A stretch of 5,288 bases of DNA from an uncultured Bacteroidota bacterium (GTDB taxonomy: Bacteria; Bacteroidota; Bacteroidia; Chitinophagales; Saprospiraceae): the NCBI GenBank assembly GCA_937952445.1, contig CALGAA010000164.1:1-5288 (forward strand), written 5' to 3'. Each line of letters begins with the position of its first letter. The stretch's first letter is position 1. The position numbers and the translations under genes are program-made. Below the pieces are notes generated by a model, which searched no databases, was not told the DNA's origin, and saw nothing but the letters and a program-made list of their open reading frames with translations. Shown piece by piece: positions 1 to 5,288 of the stretch.

Positions 1-97
1 GAGGCCCCAAACGTCCGGGGCGCAACTGCGACCAGGACCCAAACGCGAATAAAGCGGAGCGGAATTCGCCCAAACGAATAGCCCGCCCCAAGGCGGA
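1..97. other. Left edge, no identified gene; possible end of a convergent gene
   Basis: No gene can be named here. On the plus strand one frame is open from base 1 to a TAG at 79-81 (26 codons) and another from base 3 to a TAA at 135-137; either could be the tail of a gene entering from the left, but both are too short to judge. The octamer CCCAAACG occurs three times, at 6-13, 38-45 and 69-76, at 32 and 31 bp spacing. The last two copies are both followed by GAATA, directly at 77 and after CG at 48. The segment lies downstream of the minus-strand ABC gene. Confidence 0.4.
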
Positions 98-102
98 CTA
101 TT
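77..102 (-). terminator. Hairpin at the 3' end of the ABC gene, possibly a bidirectional terminator
   Basis: The two arms are AATAG-C-CCGCC and GGCGG-A-CTATT around a CCAA loop. Read as minus-strand RNA, the central C/A mismatch becomes a U-G pair, giving 11 continuous pairs with a UUGG loop. The hairpin is followed by CUAUUCGUUU, which is only moderately U-rich, so it is a plausible but not textbook intrinsic terminator. The TAG stop of the ABC gene (98-100) lies inside its 5' arm. The plus-strand TAG of an open frame coming from the left (79-81) lies in the mirror position, so it could end two converging transcripts. Confidence 0.5.
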
Positions 103-1483
103 CCCCCCATTCATCATTCGTCATTCGTAATTCGTAATTAACCACCCCTTCCAGCCACTCCACATCGTGCGACACCACCAGCACCGCAAAACCCTTTTGC
201 TTCTGCAAATCAACCAACACCGACCAAATGGCGTCCCGCGTGTATTCATCAACCGAGGAAAAACTCTCATCCAACATCACCAAATCCGGCGTTCCCAACA
301 CCACCGAAATAATCCCCATCCGCTGAATTTCCCCGCCCGACAATTCGTCCGGATAGCGATCCATATGCCCGGCCTTTAATCCAAAAGAGGCTAATAATTC
401 CGCAACTTCCTGATCCGAAATACCCCGCACGGATTGAATCTCCCGAATGGATGTTCCCAATGGATAGGCCGGATTGAAGGCTGATCCCACCGACTGGGGC
501 AAATACCGAATGTCGAGATCGCCCAACTCCAAGCCCATTTCTCCTAAGGAACGCTCCACACGGCATTCCGACCAGGTCAGCGGATGCTCGCCGAGTAAAC
601 CGCGCAGCAACGTCGTTTTTCCGGTTCCCGACCGACCGTGCAAGCCCACACATTCGCCGCGGCCGATGCGCAATTCCGGAAGAGTCGCCAACATCCGTTT
701 ACTTCGTTTTCCGCGACCGTAATCAGGCACGGCCAGGTCCCGGATGTGAATCAACAACGGAAAAGAATCAGCTCCGGATTCCAAAGATCTGACCCGCGCC
801 TCCAGAGCGGTGGGGATCACTTCCCCCGAACGGATCTCATAATTCTCGTGCATGTATTCCCGCAACAACGCTTTTTCGTGGGAAATCACCACCGCCGACG
901 TCCCGGTCCGCTCACAATATTCGAGCAAAAAGTCCAACATCCGCCTGCTGGATTCCATATCAACGTTGGAAAAGACTTCGTCGTAAATCCGGAGGTCGGC
1001 AGGACGGATAAAACTCAACGCAAAAGCCAGCCGCTGAGCCTCTCCCTGCGATACCCCGCCAACCTTTCGTTTCATAATCCGGTGGGGATCCGTGATACCC
1101 AATGCCCGGAGGATCTCCAGGATTTCATCAAATGAGCGAAGGCGGGAATTTCGACGGTTGTGATTCCAGATGTCCCGAAAATGGCGTCCAATGGAGACGT
1201 AGGGATTGAATATCTGATAAGCATCCTGCAGCAGGTACAACGAAGAGGAATTCGTATGGGAAGATGAGGAGTCATTCCTGCTCCCACTTTCAGATTCCGG
1301 CTGCAGATCAACCTGCCAGTACACCGGTTCGATGTTCGCCAGCCATTTCCCAATGGTCGATTTTCCACTTCCGGTCTGCCCCATCAGTCCATACACCTTT
1401 CCCCGCCCGATCCGCCAATCCCGGATAGTCACAAGAGGATCTCCACCGATTGTCAGTTGCACGTGCTGGAGATCCAAAATCAT
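98..1483 (-). CDS. Tandem (two-domain) ABC transporter ATP-binding protein, peptide/nickel type
   Basis: The 461-residue protein holds two complete ABC nucleotide-binding domains. Domain 1 (about 1-225) has Walker A GQTGSGKST (35-43), Q-loop Gln86 in LLQDAYQIFNP, signature VSQGE (144-148), Walker B ending in DE (168-169), D-loop SNVD and H-loop His202. Domain 2 (about 243-461) has Walker A GRSGTGKTT (283-291), Gln330, signature LSGGE (381-385), DE (405-406), SSVD and His439. The Q-loops followed by FNP resemble the Opp/Dpp/Nik ATPases, which act as a pair; the fused form recalls YejF of E. coli but is shorter than its roughly 530 residues. It should therefore energise a peptide, metal or similar permease at the inner membrane, but none is encoded here. 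Odd points are the off-consensus signature in domain 1, a Ser/Asn-rich stretch (61-81) before the first Q-loop, and a short C-terminus encoded by a 7-bp repeat. ATG start with no Shine-Dalgarno, 41 nt after the M1 gene; last gene of the probable operon. The substrate is unknown. Confidence 0.93.
   Translation of the reverse strand: MILDLQHVQLTIGGDPLVTIRDWRIGRGKVYGLMGQTGSGKSTIGKWLANIEPVYWQVDLQPESESGSRNDSSSSHTNSSSLYLLQDAYQIFNPYVSIGRHFRDIWNHNRRNSRLRSFDEILEILRALGITDPHRIMKRKVGGVSQGEAQRLAFALSFIRPADLRIYDEVFSNVDMESSRRMLDFLLEYCERTGTSAVVISHEKALLREYMHENYEIRSGEVIPTALEARVRSLESGADSFPLLIHIRDLAVPDYGRGKRSKRMLATLPELRIGRGECVGLHGRSGTGKTTLLRGLLGEHPLTWSECRVERSLGEMGLELGDLDIRYLPQSVGSAFNPAYPLGTSIREIQSVRGISDQEVAELLASFGLKAGHMDRYPDELSGGEIQRMGIISVVLGTPDLVMLDESFSSVDEYTRDAIWSVLVDLQKQKGFAVLVVSHDVEWLEGVVNYELRMTNDEWGE
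108..139 (-). repeat. 7-bp tandem repeat inside the 3' end of the ABC gene
   Basis: On the plus strand the units are CATTCAT (108), CATTCGT (115), CATTCGT (122) and AATTCGT (129), followed by the partial unit AATT: about 4.6 copies. Read on the minus strand in the gene's frame they encode NYELRMTNDE, after which come only Trp-Gly-Glu and the stop. Because 7 is not a multiple of 3, the peptide pattern recurs every 21 nt (7 residues). From memory, arrays of this kind (AATTACG/ACGAATG) are common between genes in many bacterial genomes, which would make this an intergenic repeat that has run into a coding region. Confidence 0.8.
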
Positions 1484-1524
1484 AGAGATACCGTTTGATT
1501 TTACATATAGATGGTCGGATCACG

Positions 1525-3381
1525 TCACGGACTCGCCTGCTGCGAGGTCCAGATATTGTTTTCCCGGTCGATATCCACCATTCGCCGGCTCGCATCGATT
1601 TCGATTTTCTCCACATCGTCCAGGCTGATATTCGGATCCAGCACGAGCTGGTGTTCGCGATTGACCCAGGGCCAGGGTTCCATATACGTCAGTTCGAGCT
1701 CCCCATCGGACGATTTGACCTGGCGCATCATGACCAGCGGGATGTTGTATACGTGCTCTTTCCCATCTTTCGTCGTCACATATACATCGAGCGGCATCGG
1801 CATCAAACCATTCCGGATCAGGCTGACTTCCACGCCATTTGACCCCTCAGACACGCCGCCGATGGCGTAATCAATCCATTTCACCGAATACGCCCAATAC
1901 TGTAAGTACCAGTCGAGTATCATATCGGATTCGCGCTCCACGATGCGGATGAAATCATGATCCGTGGGGTGCTTGAATTTCCAGGTGTCATAATACCGCA
2001 ACAGCGCACGGTCAAAGGTTTCCTTGCCGACCACGTATTCGAGCTGATCCAGGAACAAACTGCCCTTGGTGTAGGCCGCCACGCCGTACGCAAAATTGGT
2101 GTGGAAATGATCCGCATGGGTGGCCATGGGTTCCTCGAGCCCGCTTTCGACCAACCGGATGTACGAACGGTGCGAAGATTGGAAGGGAAATTCGGCCGGT
2201 TCTCCCGGAATAAGTTTTTTGGATCGAAGGTGTTCCATGATGCGGTTGGAGGCATAACTGGTAAATCCTTCGTCGATCCAGTGATACAGCGATTCGTTGG
2301 TAGCGAGCACGAGTTGGTACCACGAGTGCATCAGCTCATGCACGCTGACACCGACCAGACTGGTGATCGGACGGTGCCCCGTGATCAGCGTGGCCATCGG
2401 GTATTCCATCCCGCCGTCGCCGCCCTGGATGAAGGCGTATTTATCATAGGGATAGGGGCCAAAATGGGTTTCTGCGTAGTCGAAGACCTCCGACATGATC
2501 CCGGGCAGGTCTTCCCAGGCTGACGTTTCAGGGCCTATTTGATAGAAAAATTCCATCGTGACGCCGTTCGCGGCTTTTTCGCGGTGGTAGGTGTAATCCG
2601 GGTCGGCTGCCCATACAAAATCGAGGACGTTTTCAGCGGTAAAATGCCATGATCTTTTCCCTGAAACCGAAGGCATAGATCCATTGGTTATCAGACTGTT
2701 GTAAAACTCCGCTTCCTGCAATTCTCCGGTGGCTGCGACGATGTACTCCGGGGCAATCCGGATGGTGACGTCAAAATCACCCCAGGTACTGTAAAATTCG
2801 CGGCCAATGTACGGTTCGGGGTGCCATCCGAGTTCGTCATACTGGCATATCTTCGGGTACCACTGGCTCATGCTGTACCGGATGCCCTCCGCGTTGTCGC
2901 GTCCGGTCCGGCGAATCTGGAGGGGGGTCTGCGCTTCAAATTCCATTTCAAACGTGGCCGAAGCACCCGGGAGAATGGGTTGAGCCAATCGGGCTTCCAT
3001 GATAGATCCCTGGATGTCCACTTCGAGGACAGCTCCGTCCTGGGTCAGTGAAATGATTTTCTGGTAACCAATTTCATCGTCGTTGAGTTTGGAAATGCGA
3101 TCCCCTACCCGACTGTCCGGATCCATGATCGTACGGGACCGGACATCCATCATACTGCCGGGTTGGAACGCGTTGAAATACAAGTGGTAAAACACCCGGT
3201 GGAGGGTATCGGGCGAATGATTCGTATACACGAGCTGTTGTGTCCCGGTAAACCGGTTGGTGTTTACATCCATATCGATATCCATCGTGTAATCGACCTC
3301 CTGGTGCCAATATCCCGCTCGTTGGGCCGGGCTCTGCCCCAGCACCACGAGGCAAAGGAACATACTAAATAAATACCTCAT
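1525..3381 (-). CDS. Secreted M1 family zinc metallopeptidase (aminopeptidase)
   Basis: This 618-residue protein removes N-terminal residues from peptides with a single catalytic zinc. The gluzincin motif is exact: HELMH at 348-352, then 18 residues, then Glu371 as third zinc ligand in DEGF. Upstream is GGMEYP (323-328), a form of the M1 exopeptidase motif GxMEN often seen in Bacteroidota, and Tyr437 in AYTKG matches the tyrosine that stabilises the transition state. Residues 1-19 form a signal peptide (hydrophobic LFSMFLCLVVLG, then SPA before Q20), so it is exported. An N-terminal beta-rich domain (about 25-215) precedes the catalytic domain (about 275-500); the last 110 residues look like a beta-sandwich. 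There is no lipobox and no obvious type IX sorting tail, so it is probably periplasmic or soluble. Its ATG lies 14 nt after the CPBP stop codon with an AT-rich leader and no Shine-Dalgarno, implying co-transcription. The family is secure; its natural substrates are not known. Confidence 0.95.
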   Translation of the reverse strand: MRYLFSMFLCLVVLGQSPAQRAGYWHQEVDYTMDIDMDVNTNRFTGTQQLVYTNHSPDTLHRVFYHLYFNAFQPGSMMDVRSRTIMDPDSRVGDRISKLNDDEIGYQKIISLTQDGAVLEVDIQGSIMEARLAQPILPGASATFEMEFEAQTPLQIRRTGRDNAEGIRYSMSQWYPKICQYDELGWHPEPYIGREFYSTWGDFDVTIRIAPEYIVAATGELQEAEFYNSLITNGSMPSVSGKRSWHFTAENVLDFVWAADPDYTYHREKAANGVTMEFFYQIGPETSAWEDLPGIMSEVFDYAETHFGPYPYDKYAFIQGGDGGMEYPMATLITGHRPITSLVGVSVHELMHSWYQLVLATNESLYHWIDEGFTSYASNRIMEHLRSKKLIPGEPAEFPFQSSHRSYIRLVESGLEEPMATHADHFHTNFAYGVAAYTKGSLFLDQLEYVVGKETFDRALLRYYDTWKFKHPTDHDFIRIVERESDMILDWYLQYWAYSVKWIDYAIGGVSEGSNGVEVSLIRNGLMPMPLDVYVTTKDGKEHVYNIPLVMMRQVKSSDGELELTYMEPWPWVNREHQLVLDPNISLDDVEKIEIDASRRMVDIDRENNIWTSQQASP

Positions 3382-3395
3382 CTATATATACTTTT

Positions 3396-4310
3396 TTAAA
3401 CGATTGACGATTCAGGCTCCTTAAATTTCCTAAATAGTTGGTTAAATGCCGGCCAGTGAAAGTAGCGCTTTAAAATCAGAAGGACTACGACCATGATTAT
3501 CAGGTTGGTAACGACGGCGGCCCAGGTCAAATTTTCAGATTCTTTGACGAAAATGGAGGGGAGTCCTTCCATGACCGAACCTTTGTAGCCGACGATGATA
3601 AATGCGAACAAATTGTTGATGTAATGCATTCCAATCGGCATTTCCAGCCCATCGTCCATCACCGTGACGATTCCGAAGAACAACCCCATGGCGATGTACA
3701 TGGTCATGGATTTGGCCATCCCGTATTGCTCGATTTCGGGATTGGCGCCGTGCATAAAACCAAAAAGCAGCGAAGTGACCAGAACGGGGATCCAGGGTGT
3801 CCGGGCTATGAGCCCGATCTGCTGCATGAGGTAACCCCGCATAATTACCTCTTCTGCAGTGGTTTGCAATGGCAGCACCAACAAACAAATGAGCAGGACG
3901 ACCAAAAAGGGTCCGGGTTGAAACTGGTAGGTATAATCCTGGGGGGCGTACAGAAAACTGACGATTTCGAGGACGGCCATCAGGGCAAACCAGATGCCGG
4001 CGGACCGGAAGGCATGGCTCCACCGAAAAGACGGGGCGCCGGTAAAAACGCTGAGAACGGGTCGTTTGTGGATTGACTTTGTAGCCACGATGACGCCGAA
4101 AAGAATTCCGCTGAAAATGAACAGCAGAAGGGCAAAACTCAGGGGACCCTGGTACTGACTCATATCCTCGCCGATGACGCCCTGGAATTGGGCGTAGAGG
4201 GCAAAAGGCATTGATGTCAGGACATAAAATCCAAATATCAGGAGCAGCGAAAGCACGAAGGCTAAAAAACTATTTACTCCTTTTTCCCTGGCGTTTTGGA
4301 AATACCTCAA
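3396..4310 (-). CDS. CPBP family intramembrane glutamic endopeptidase
   Basis: A polytopic membrane protein with all three CPBP/Abi (Rce1-like) motifs. Counting from the TTG start (304 residues) these are EEVIMR at 153-158, FGFMH at 183-187 and HYINN at 229-233; the Glu, His and Asn residues form the active site inside the membrane. About eight hydrophobic segments can be seen, at roughly 12-40, 55-80, 100-122, 134-162, 172-188, 200-219, 227-241 and 262-284. Family members cleave prenylated proteins in eukaryotes or serve in bacteriocin immunity and peptide maturation in bacteria; the substrate here is unknown. The frame is open to an ATG at 4427 (343 residues), but that start would be antisense to the divergent gene and upstream of a good -7 box at 4333-4340. 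I prefer the TTG at 4308-4310 (NLRYFQNAREKG), although a rare start codon leaves some doubt. First gene of the probable three-gene operon. Confidence 0.88.
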   Translation of the reverse strand: MRYFQNAREKGVNSFLAFVLSLLLIFGFYVLTSMPFALYAQFQGVIGEDMSQYQGPLSFALLLFIFSGILFGVIVATKSIHKRPVLSVFTGAPSFRWSHAFRSAGIWFALMAVLEIVSFLYAPQDYTYQFQPGPFLVVLLICLLVLPLQTTAEEVIMRGYLMQQIGLIARTPWIPVLVTSLLFGFMHGANPEIEQYGMAKSMTMYIAMGLFFGIVTVMDDGLEMPIGMHYINNLFAFIIVGYKGSVMEGLPSIFVKESENLTWAAVVTNLIIMVVVLLILKRYFHWPAFNQLFRKFKEPESSIV

Positions 4311-4319
4311 ATTCTCAGT

Positions 4320-4351
4320 ATTTTGTGCCCGACAAAAATAGAGATATTTTG
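4320..4351. promoter_or_regulatory. Divergent promoter region with Bacteroidota-type boxes
   Basis: On the minus strand, TATTTTTG (bases 4340 to 4333) matches the Bacteroidota -7 consensus TAnnTTTG exactly and would start transcription near 4326, about 16 nt before the TTG of the CPBP gene; no TTG -33 box is seen at normal distance. On the plus strand, TTTTG (4321-4325) lies 19 nt before TATTTTG (4345-4351), a -33/-7 pair with the -7 box one base short of consensus, suited to the DUF6580 gene. The two -7 boxes lie 4 nt apart, so the two polymerases would compete. This is inferred from motifs only. Confidence 0.45.
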
Positions 4352-4386
4352 TTAAATAATTAATGGAAACCAAGAACAAGACCGAG

Positions 4387-4953
4387 ATGAATTCTAAAAA
4401 TAATATTTTCCTGATTGTAGGAACCATTTTAGTACTGGCTATCAGTCGGTTAATTCCCCATCCTTACAATTTTACTCCATTGGTGGGAATCGCCGTGTTG
4501 GGGGCGACCTATTTTCAGTCTTCGATCTGGAAGTACGTGGTCCCAGTGGTGGCCTTTTACGTTTCTGACCTTCTGGTAACCAATCTTTTATACGCATCTT
4601 ATTATCCCGGTCAGGGTTTTGTATGGTTCACCTCCCACATGGTTTGGACCTACGGGGCTACGTTGGCGATCGTTTTGATCAGCAGCGTGATCATGCGAAA
4701 AAAATCCCTCAAAAATCTGGCTGGTGCTTCGTTTGCCGGTGCAGTGATGTTTTTTCTGATCAGCAATTTTGGTTCGTGGCTGGTTGATCCCATCTATCCC
4801 AAATCCATCGGTGGGTTGACTACGGCATACGTCGCGGGCATTCCATTTTTCCCGGCCACCCTGGCTTCCGCATTTGTTTACGCCGGCCTGGGCTATGGAA
4901 TCATCGAATTCGGATCGAGCCGGATGAGGCAAAGTGTGGTGGGGGAGGTGTGA
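4387..4953 (+). CDS. DUF6580 family putative membrane transport protein
   Basis: A small integral membrane protein of 188 residues. Conserved DUF6580 features are visible: SRLIPHPYNFTP (20-31), FYVSD (57-61) before the loop at 70-84, and FFLISNFGSWLV (122-133) followed by YPKSIGGLTTAYVAGIPFF (137-155). About six hydrophobic segments lie near 5-22, 29-43, 48-69, 87-103, 112-133 and 151-175. The family is annotated only as a putative transporter; its size and six segments recall the substrate-binding S components of ECF transporters, but that is inference and no ECF ATPase is nearby. The frame opens at an ATG at 4363, eight codons earlier (METKNKTE). I chose the ATG at 4387 because relatives begin close to this point and the upstream ATG would leave almost no leader after the putative -7 box. 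No Shine-Dalgarno is seen. It diverges from the CPBP operon, and a repeat array follows 3 nt after its TGA. Confidence 0.85.
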   Translation: MNSKNNIFLIVGTILVLAISRLIPHPYNFTPLVGIAVLGATYFQSSIWKYVVPVVAFYVSDLLVTNLLYASYYPGQGFVWFTSHMVWTYGATLAIVLISSVIMRKKSLKNLAGASFAGAVMFFLISNFGSWLVDPIYPKSIGGLTTAYVAGIPFFPATLASAFVYAGLGYGIIEFGSSRMRQSVVGEV

Positions 4954-4956
4954 GTT

Positions 4957-5051
4957 GTCAGTGGTCAGTGGTCAGTGGTCAATCAGTGATCAGTGATCAG
5001 TGGTCAGTGGTCAGTGGTTGGGGGTTAGTGATCAGTGGATAGTGATTAGTG
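4957..5051 (+). repeat. Heptanucleotide tandem array (GTCAGTG type), about 13 units
   Basis: Units in order: GTCAGTG at 4957, 4964 and 4971; a 4-nt partial GTCA (4978-4981); ATCAGTG at 4982, 4989 and 4996; GTCAGTG at 5003 and 5010; then the diverged GTTGGGG (5017), GTTAGTG (5024), ATCAGTG (5031), GATAGTG (5038) and ATTAGTG (5045). The left part is nearly perfect and the right part decays. It begins 3 nt after the DUF6580 stop codon and encodes nothing evident. It is a short tandem repeat like those scattered between genes in cyanobacteria and some Bacteroidota; a function is not known. Confidence 0.92.
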
Positions 5052-5084
5052 TTGTGACCCTTCATAAAATAGGTTGCCAGGTTG

Positions 5085-5136
5085 TCTGCCTAAACCCTAA
5101 AAAATGTGGAAAACTTATTTTTCCATAAATGGCAGA
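5085..5136. repeat. Nested inverted repeat (AT-rich hairpin inside an outer stem)
   Basis: The outer arms TCTGCC (5085-5090) and GGCAGA (5131-5136) enclose an inner stem TGGAAAA (5107-5113) / TTTTCCA (5119-5125) with the 5-nt loop CTTAT. The inner stem can be lengthened by a G-U and a U-A pair. It could work as a weak terminator for the DUF6580 transcript, although no T-tract follows directly, or be part of a mobile repeat. Confidence 0.55.
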
Positions 5137-5156
5137 TTAATATACCTTACCTTTTG

Positions 5157-5214
5157 TCGAAGCCAAGCGGAGGCAAGCTCTGCTGGGGAGCAACTTGCCA
5201 AGGAATAACTTCGA
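5157..5214. repeat. Compound hairpin element
   Basis: The outer arms TCGAAG (5157-5162) and CTTCGA (5209-5214) enclose GGCAA (5172-5176) / TTGCC (5195-5199), which continues into GCTC (5177-5180) / GAGC (5188-5191) around the loop TGCTGGG, with the bulge AAC (5192-5194). The two outer stems are separated by 9-nt internal loops on each side. The stacking of three stems is more than chance usually gives in 58 bases and suggests a structured RNA or the body of a small dispersed repeat. No known RNA family was recognised. Confidence 0.55.
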
Positions 5215-5269
5215 TCGACTGAAATGTTGAATCTTTGGGGGGGTGTGATTCGGAGTTAAGTTATCGGTC

Positions 5270-5282
5270 GATCCTACGGATC
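5270..5282. repeat. Short palindrome GATCC-TAC-GGATC
   Basis: Perfect 5-bp arms around a 3-nt loop at the very edge of the window. Just before and overlapping it, GTCGATC (5267-5273) is the inverted copy of GATCGAC (5213-5219), which ends the compound hairpin, so 5213-5273 may belong to one larger inverted structure that continues beyond the window. Confidence 0.4.
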
Positions 5283-5288
5283 TCAAAT

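Larger units (their letters stand above)
5052..5288. other. Right flank without a convincing gene, rich in inverted repeats
   Basis: No coding region stands out in these 237 bases. The longest ATG frame on the plus strand is 34 codons (5104-5208) and runs straight through both nested inverted repeats. On the minus strand one frame is open from base 5286 down to a TAA near 5140, and another shows only eight codons before a stop; a gene ending here from the right cannot be excluded but has no recognisable protein signature. The stretch also has a run of seven G (5237-5243) and a direct repeat AGGTTG near 5071-5084. I see no tRNA or known riboswitch. Confidence 0.5.

Noticed and set aside
103..108. 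Run of six C as a phase-variation switch for the ABC gene
   Set aside because: It falls in the last three codons, so slippage would change only the extreme C-terminus.
3352..3381. Lipoprotein signal in the M1 peptidase because of Cys10
   Set aside because: The cysteine lies inside the hydrophobic core (LFSMFLCLVV) and lacks a lipobox; SPA followed by Gln fits a type I signal peptide.
4311..4386. Riboswitch upstream of the DUF6580 gene
   Set aside because: The leader is too short and AT-rich, with no stable conserved structure.
4957..5051. Possible CRISPR array
   Set aside because: The units are 7 bp and adjacent, with no unique spacers between them.
5104..5208. 34-codon plus-strand open frame starting with MWKTYF
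   Set aside because: It runs through two nested inverted repeats, has no ribosome binding signal and no recognisable protein features; chance is the simpler explanation.
5140..5286. Minus-strand frame open from the right edge, as the tail of a gene
   Set aside because: About 49 codons without a recognisable domain, crossing the palindromes and a homopolymer run; not supportable without the sequence to the right.

Overview
The window looks like a piece of a Bacteroidota chromosome, perhaps from the Saprospiria (Lewinella/Haliscomenobacter-like). This rests on three things: gene starts without Shine-Dalgarno sequences, a TAnnTTTG-type -7 box in the one divergent promoter region, and protein variants usual in that phylum (an M1 peptidase with GGMEYP, a CPBP protease, a DUF6580 membrane protein). 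The phylum is an inference of fair strength; the class is a guess.

Layout. Four genes are supported. Three lie on the minus strand and probably form one operon, read from right to left: a CPBP-family membrane protease (3396-4310), a secreted M1 zinc aminopeptidase (1525-3381; 14 nt gap) and a two-domain ABC ATPase of the peptide/nickel type (98-1483; 41 nt gap). One gene, a DUF6580 putative membrane transporter (4387-4953), diverges from the operon across a short AT-rich promoter region (about 4311-4386). No permease gene for the ABC protein lies in the window.

The gene ends and the flanks are full of repeats. The last codons of the ABC gene are made of a 7-bp tandem repeat (108-139), and its stop codon sits inside an 11-bp hairpin (77-102). 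Right after the DUF6580 stop codon there is a second, unrelated 7-bp tandem array of about 13 units (4957-5051). The remaining right flank (5052-5288) has no convincing gene but carries two nested inverted repeats and a short palindrome, and resembles a landing site for small non-coding repeats.

Working together. The secreted M1 enzyme trims peptides in the periplasm or outside the cell, and the ABC ATPase is of the class that powers peptide uptake, so peptide scavenging is a natural but unproven reading of the operon. The membrane protease may process a membrane or lipid-linked protein of the same process. I found no CRISPR array, RNA gene, transposase or recognisable defence system. The most unusual signals are the repeat-encoded C-terminus of the ABC protein and the cluster of repeats on the right flank.
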